In this document: positions 54,901-62,600 of the stretch, piece by piece
How the letters are laid out: every line of letters begins with the position of its first letter
Position numbering within the stretch: position 1 is the stretch's first letter
Source of the DNA: Schistosoma haematobium
Taxonomy: Eukaryota > Platyhelminthes > Trematoda > Strigeidida > Schistosomatidae
Direction: 5' to 3'
Assembly: GCF_000699445.3 (NCBI RefSeq)
Contig: NC_067197.1
Location: 5,028,152 to 5,092,151 of the forward strand
Length of the DNA: 64,000 bases
Translations under genes and position numbers: made by a program
Notes under the pieces: generated by a model
Told to the model about the DNA's origin: nothing
The model's input: only the letters and a program-made list of their open reading frames with translations
The model's database searches: none

Positions 54901-57900
54901 ACTATCATAGCAACTAATTAGAACATATTTCAATAAAGCATACATTTATACACAGGAAGCAAGAACATTTGATATTTACTGTTAAGCTACTTGTTCCTCA
55001 TAAAAAATCATATCCCTTCAATCCACCAAGTAAAACAATACAAATGAAACATACTGATAATTTCCATAGTTAGAAGAATGTTAGGTGAATGATATTATGA
55101 TTACTGAATGACATGAAAATTTAATTGTTCTTGATTAACTATGGAATGAGTTCTAAACTAGAATGTAATAGATTTCAAATAATTTTTGGTCTACAACAGT
55201 TTTTTTTACTGATCTCATTTTATCATAAAAATCATCTTCAAATTATAGAAATTCTATACAAAAATCAAAATAATTTCAAATGAAACTTTCAGGAGGATCT
55301 ACTAATTATTTTCAATGAATGATATTCACAGAAAATCGAAAACTGACTAAAGCAAGAAATGGAAATCATAGGATACCGATTCAGTGGTCTTAACGTCAAA
55401 CCTCTATCAAGATGCCTAATGTTTCTCATTACGATCCTAAGTGAGGTCATTGGACGCCTACTCAAGGACGAAACAGTTGCCCAGTACTTCTTGGTTGTTT
55501 AAATAAGGTCAACTCACGCGGTAAACTACAAAACTCCAAATAAATTCACAAATCAATAGATCCTAACACAGTAGTGTTTTTTAAAAAATATATATATGAA
55601 CTAGAAAGATCTTTAAATATATTCAAGAAGCAAATAAGTGGACATTTAACTTACCATCAACATTACATTGTGAAGATAGTGAACTTTTACGTCCCATTCT
55701 TCTCTGATGATGTAATAATCCAATTTCACAAGCAATTCTATCAAGCTTCACTGTTAATTCTGGATCATTTTGATTATCCATGATTAATTTATCTGTTTGT
55801 TTATATTCAATTAATGATTCACATGTACTACTACTATTATATGGTTCACTATAATGATCTATTTCAGATAAATTAACATTATATATACAATGATCAGTAG
55901 AGATTACATTTGGTAATGGCATTGATGGTGATGTTGATAATTTATTGATTATTTTTCTTATTGATATTTTTTGATTAGGTAATGAAATATAACCGATCAT
56001 ATTTAAATCATTACTATTTAAACTATCATCGGTTATTAAATTTCTTTGAAGTGTCATTGTTTTTGTCTAAGAAAAAAATAAAAGAAAAGAATATTATGTA
56101 AGAGAAATGACTTCTTTAGAACTAAACTAACAAATATAGTTTGTATTGATGACACAATCTAACCTAACTTAAGGGATTTATAGTAACAACATCATAATGG
56201 TGTTATATCAGGATTGCTCGTGCTTCTGGCTGCTTACGGAATATAGTTCCCTGTTTCGAACTTGATTAGAGCTCTCTTGAATGTATCCACAAATATTTCT
56301 ACTTGGCCGTTTGATTGTGGGTTGTAGGGTGGAGAGCGGGAATGCTTGATGGATAGCCGTTGGCGAAAATCTTGGAACTAAGTTGAGGTGAACTGCGAAC
56401 CATTTTCTGATACAATTACGTCCGGTAACCCGTTAAGGGCGAACATCTCCGTCAAAAGTTGTATCGTTTTGGTAGTCGTTGGTGGCGTGATGTGAACAAT
56501 TTCTAGCCATTTCGAAAAGGCATCAATCACGACTAGACAGGTGGTTCCATTAATTGGACCAGCAAAATCGACATGTATCCTAGACCATGAATACTCAGGC
56601 TGTAGCCATGGTACAGGCGGAACTTTCGCGATACATTTCGCCGCTTGCTGACACTGCGTGCATTTGTCTACTAAATCCATGATATGTTGGTCCATGAGAG
56701 GTCAATACACATAGCTTCTGGCGATGGATTTCATTCATTTTATACCAAGATGACCAGTGTGGAACTGCTTTAGCACCCTTGATCGTAGAGAGGTATGGTC
56801 GGGATTGCTAGCACTTCTGGCTGATTGCGGAATATATTTCCCCATATTGAACTTCGACTTCTCTCTCTAGTTAGCGGGGCTGGGACGCATCAGAATAGCT
56901 ACCTTATTGACCTTTTGTCACAGATTCTTCGTTTCGTTCGCAGACCAGGTGAACTCGTAATCGCTTCAACGATAGAAAATGGATACAGTGATATAATTAA
57001 ATTTTAACATTTGAGAAGAAAAAAGAATGTAGATGTTTGATTATCATTTCAACAGATAGTGATAAAGTGAAAAACTTGTGTGTATTAATAAACATTTTTG
57101 GTGTATCATTAGAAATTGATTAACGCTTGAGTAAAGGGAATTGGCTTACACGCCATCTTCACTGCGCGTCTTTTCACTTCGCTCTATTTCATTTGCTTCA
57201 TATACAAAATATATGTATTTAAAAGTCCATTCTCGTCATTCGACTTATTTAATTCCGTTATTAACTAACGCGATTTAAGTCGATGATTATATACGAGGAT
57301 AGTCAACATATATATTTCAATAACAATCATTGGAGTCAGATCCTCGGGCCACTAAATCGTATACAATTACATATATGTAATATTGAAATTCTTTAAAAGT
57401 GACGGATAGAAAGCTATAAGATTTATATTTGAACTAATCTGTACTCACACAGTAGATATCTATTTTAAATCAACAAGAAATTATTTTCGATTGAGTCTTA
57501 TATCAATTTAGGAATTTAATATACCCTTTAGGTTATGGATATAATTCAATGACCAATATCAACAAGCTTTATACAATTACTTGCAAAAATTTACATTACT
57601 TAATACTTAAATACGTAGTTAATATTCATACTGTATTTGTATTTAAAGAGTGGTATAAAAGTAGACAAGAAACTATCTAGGAAAAATATAAGTATATTAT
57701 TTAGATCCATAAATTAGTTTCATTGAATATTTGTGGCAGGATTGTTAATAATATGAAACATAAGATGCATTCAAAACACTTAATCAAAATGAACATTATT
57801 GTAGAGTTATTCACAAGATATACACCTACATTGTATATATATTATTAACAATAATGATGTAATACTCATTGAGTGGATACGTCATGTAATAATTGTTTAT

Positions 57901-59574
57901 TGACATATCGATTATATAGTTACTACGTAACGTATCCACTCGATGAGTATTATTTCATAATTGTAAGTCATATATATATACATAATTAAAAAGTAATTTC
58001 TTCGCTCGATTCGTTCCTACTTTATATATAAATTTGTTTAAAAGTAATTATGGATTGTATAATAATCTAAATATTGGTCAAACTGAGAAGAAAAAAAAAG
58101 TTGGAAACACTGAAAAATAATAATCCATCAGTCATTATGGATTGACACAGAACTGTTAAAAATTATTATTATTATTGTTTCGAAGGCAACTATTTATCTA
58201 TTAATTCACTTTCTTCAATAAATAATAAATAAATGAACCAACAACAACAAAAAAAGAACATCAAGTAAATAAATTGAATAAGATAAATGATTTGAAATCA
58301 ATTATAAAAGATAGTTTATAAGAATGTATGAATGGTAAATATTGGGTATAAAATTATTATTATTACTATTATTATGATTATTATTATTACTATTATGAAT
58401 ATTTGTTTGTATGTACATGTGATCGAAGAAAATAAATTGACAGTGAAAGGTATTTTTTGTTGTTGTTGGTAGAGTAACTATTTCAATAAAAAATTTTCAG
58501 TAAATAAATCAATGTAATATGAACAATCTTAATGATTTTAATGTTTAACCCTTACCCCCCCTTTTATTGTTTGTTTACTTTTAAGATTTTCTTCTTGATA
58601 AATAATATGACAGATAGATTAAACGGTACAAATCTTTCATAAAGTAAATTTTTTTGTAAGTTAACACACTTTATAACCTAGAAAAGTTATAATCACTAAA
58701 TTCAATATATTTAGAAAAAACCAATGATTATTATCAGAATGGGGGTTTGTACAGATTGTAGTCATTTTAATAAATGAATTCATGAATTGTTCTAAGCTAG
58801 ACCTATCACTGAAAACCTGGAAGCACTGGATGGACATTTTGTCCTAGTATGATTGTGCAAGCTCATAGATCGATTTAAATTAGACATTAACACTGTTGGA
58901 TGCCAGCTCAGTGGGCTACAGGTTTAGCGTACATGCATGAAACGGAAGGTCCCGGGTTCGAGTGCCACGTCAGGGATCGTACATGAGCACTGAAGAGGAG
59001 TTCCATACTAGGATGAAACGGGGGCCCAGTGCTTCCAGGTTTTCAATGGTGGTATAGCTTAAATCGACTCAAGAATTGCACCATTAAAAGCCGATGGAAA
59101 AAGCGAGAATGAATAACAACTGAGATGGTGGAGGTTTATTGTTCAAGCGGATGATTTTGGTTGAGTTCTATCGACAAAATAAAGAAGTATATAACAGAAA
59201 TTTAAGATAAATAATAACCATTCAAGATTGAGGTTGACAAAACAAGCTGTAGGTCCTATGTAGAGAAATTTGAAAACTCCACTTTCACTCAAACTTTGTT
59301 CTTGTGATGTTTTTCATAAGAATAATGAAAGCTCCACAACCAAACCATCCAGCCCAAAGAACAAAACTCTACCAGAAACAACAACCGAAGCAGATTGTTA
59401 AATGAATTTATATTTCATGAATTATCTTTAAATGAATACACTCTTAGATTTTATTGAAATGTAACTCGATATATTACGAGAAGACATCTCGTCAGTGCCA
59501 AATAATATCCCAAATAGGGATATTCCATGATATATACCCTAAATAACTGATTTATAAACTTATGATACCACGTA

Positions 59575-59618
<44 letters not shown>

Positions 59619-62600
59619 CTGAAAACCCTTATCATTTCAGTCATTCCAAGACATTATTTTTGATTATGGAATAATACTCCCTTTCTCAGCACAAAAATGT
59701 TATGGGCAATCAACCAGAATCTCTGAAGTATAATCAATCTCTTATAATCCACTCCGGTTGTCGTTTCGCATTTATTCACGTTTTTGAAGAAAACAATTTA
59801 TATAATCATCACCATGAGGGGATTGTGGAGATTTTTGAATGTTATTGAGACCATGGACCAGTCGAAGTTAGATAACTAGTGAGAACCAGGAATCATTGGA
59901 CAACTGTACCATCCTGGTATGAGACTCTTCAAGACTACGCATCCACTACCCTAATGAGGATTGAACCAAGGAACTTGGTATCTTGAATCGAGTGCCCCAC
60001 TTCTGGACGACTGAGATGGCATTGTGATGTACGTCAATTATGCTGACAGTTATAAGTAGTGTGTAGCACCAGTCGGAAGTCGAATTCCTGGTAGCAAAAG
60101 ATTGAAATGAAGGGAAGAGAAAGGAAATCGGAGAGCGATCGAAATAACAACAGGATTAGAGAAATAATGAATTACGTAAAGGAAAACACAAAGATGTGAA
60201 AATGTTGTAGTTAATGTATGATTTTCACATTTCACTGAGCAACTGATTAATTTGCATTAAAGAATAACTTAGTTTTCTATACCAAGTCTTTTGTTCGCTA
60301 TAGCATCACATGGTGTAGACAGTGTATAAAACCAATAAAAAAATATAGCTTATGAGGGAAAATAATATTTTTTCAGCATTTAATGGAATAACGATCATCT
60401 GTCAATTATGCAACTTATACAGCCTCCCTGAGATCTAACAATTTGCGTGATGGCAACTGTCGAGTCGCTTTGTAACGTCATATAATTGAAATAAAAAGAG
60501 AAGGAATGTTTTAATGCAGTGGAGACCTTTACAATCTTTAAAAAAGACAACATTATTTTATAACATGTCAGTAATCAAGATCTACAAGTTAAGTGATAAA
60601 TTAAAAGATATAGTAGTTAGTGAAGGAAAAATAAACATCGCTGAGACAGATAGATATTTTGGATACACGATTTATTTTTGGCATGCATTTTCATCATTCT
60701 TCAATATCTAGTCAATGGGATAAGCTAAATTCTATGACAAATAGCTAAAATGTGCTTTTGCAATTGCCAAAAAAACATCGTTAAATCAAGAAACTAGACA
60801 ATTTCGATGACAATATATATTTTATCCCGTTACATATCTACTACATGGATATCGTCTAATTAGTACTCTAAAATTTGAATCCAGTTAGTATATTGAAGGA
60901 TTCGATTGCATTATTAAAGATTTGTGTTTACTTAAGAGTGAGCAGTTTCATGTGAAATATCTTTCTTGAATTCATTCTTGACTTGTAGGTTTATGAATCA
61001 CAATAATAAGTAAAATGATACTATTTAACACATTTTGGGATATCTCTTCTAAATATCTTTCAGAGATTGAACTACAAAAACGTATTCATAAACAGAATAA
61101 AATTAATCCACTGAATAGGAGGCTAAACTGTCTATTATCGAATGTAAAGAGTGATACTTTTTTTATTTCACTGTAACTCAGGTAACCATTAAGCATATTA
61201 TTGAATAAAAACAAAGAATATATATAAACCGTATAAAATTACTAATTTCCGGGACCGTAAAATATTTTATCGCTAATATCAAGAAAAGCTGGGTCATTCA
61301 CATGGTGCTCCTCCCTATTCAGTAGGTCAAGCGTGAATTGCAAGATCACGCGGTCTTACTATCCTTATAACATGATCAATAATATTCCTGTTAGGAAAAT
61401 ATCTACAAAATATATTTGAAGTAACCACTCAACACAACTGTTATTCACCACACATTGTAAAATATTTCTTTGTTTTTTTTCAACCTAACATCTTACCTTA
61501 AGCAGGCTAACTAGAAGAAGATGTCTACCATTTTACCCTGTTTACGAGTTGTGTATGTAAATTTCGATTTTCCTGAAGATCTCAACTTTTCTAGGAGGAG
61601 CATTCTAAGCTTTGAATGAACTTACTAAGAATTATTTATGGTAGTCAATAAATAGAGTTGCTTCAAGTAGATTTCGGAATAACCCATTTACCTCTTTAAA
61701 AATTTACAAAAATGTTGTCGTGTAATTAACTGGTATTCATACAGATGTTATATCAAATAACGAAAAAGACCCATTTTGCCATTAGAGAAGGATAGAGAAA
61801 ATTCAGCGATGAAAAATTTCTTACTAACGATTTCATTTACTTAAACTGTACAATTGTATCTATACAATTACTGCTGAGGAGTCCCATACTAGGACGAAAT
61901 GGCCGTCCAGTGCTTCCAGGTTTTCCATGGTGGTCTAGCTTCAGTTGACTCATAATTTCAGCCATTGAAATTTTATTTATAGCTAAGTTGTTTACTAAAG
62001 ATAGTCTGCAGACTACCCCGTTGGGATCCGCGAGACGATAGCAACCGATGGTTAGAGACCCTGAATGATATGGCTCAAAATGGTTTGCAGTGGTGCAGGT
62101 GCATCCACTCTTTGTGTTCTCCCGAATTCTAATCTTCTGAATTCTTCATGTCCCTTTCCTTTTTTCTCTTTCCAAATTTACTTCACTGGATTATACTCCT
62201 TGAATAACATCTTCAAACCCTAATCTTTCGGATTATTGCTTATACTTTTACTACCTCTACCACCATGTGATTTGAATCGACAACTGCATCTCTGTGCTGA
62301 TGTGGTATGGCGACTCGAACTGATATATGTACGTACGAAGTTCTACGTTGTTACTGAATGACTGACTGCGGAAAAACAGAATGGTGTTGAGTAATTTTAT
62401 AAAGGTAAAATGGTGTCGTTCGCGAAAATCAGAAATTGAAAGGAAGTTATGTGATAATCCAATGGTTAGTAAAAAATTTTAGGATAAAGATAATTGCCCA
62501 CTTGACAAATCTTACGAATGGAATAATTAACTGTTGTAATAATGGTTAACTAAGATATTAGAAAGGAGTAGTAAAAGACGGTGGGTTATAGGAAATAGAA

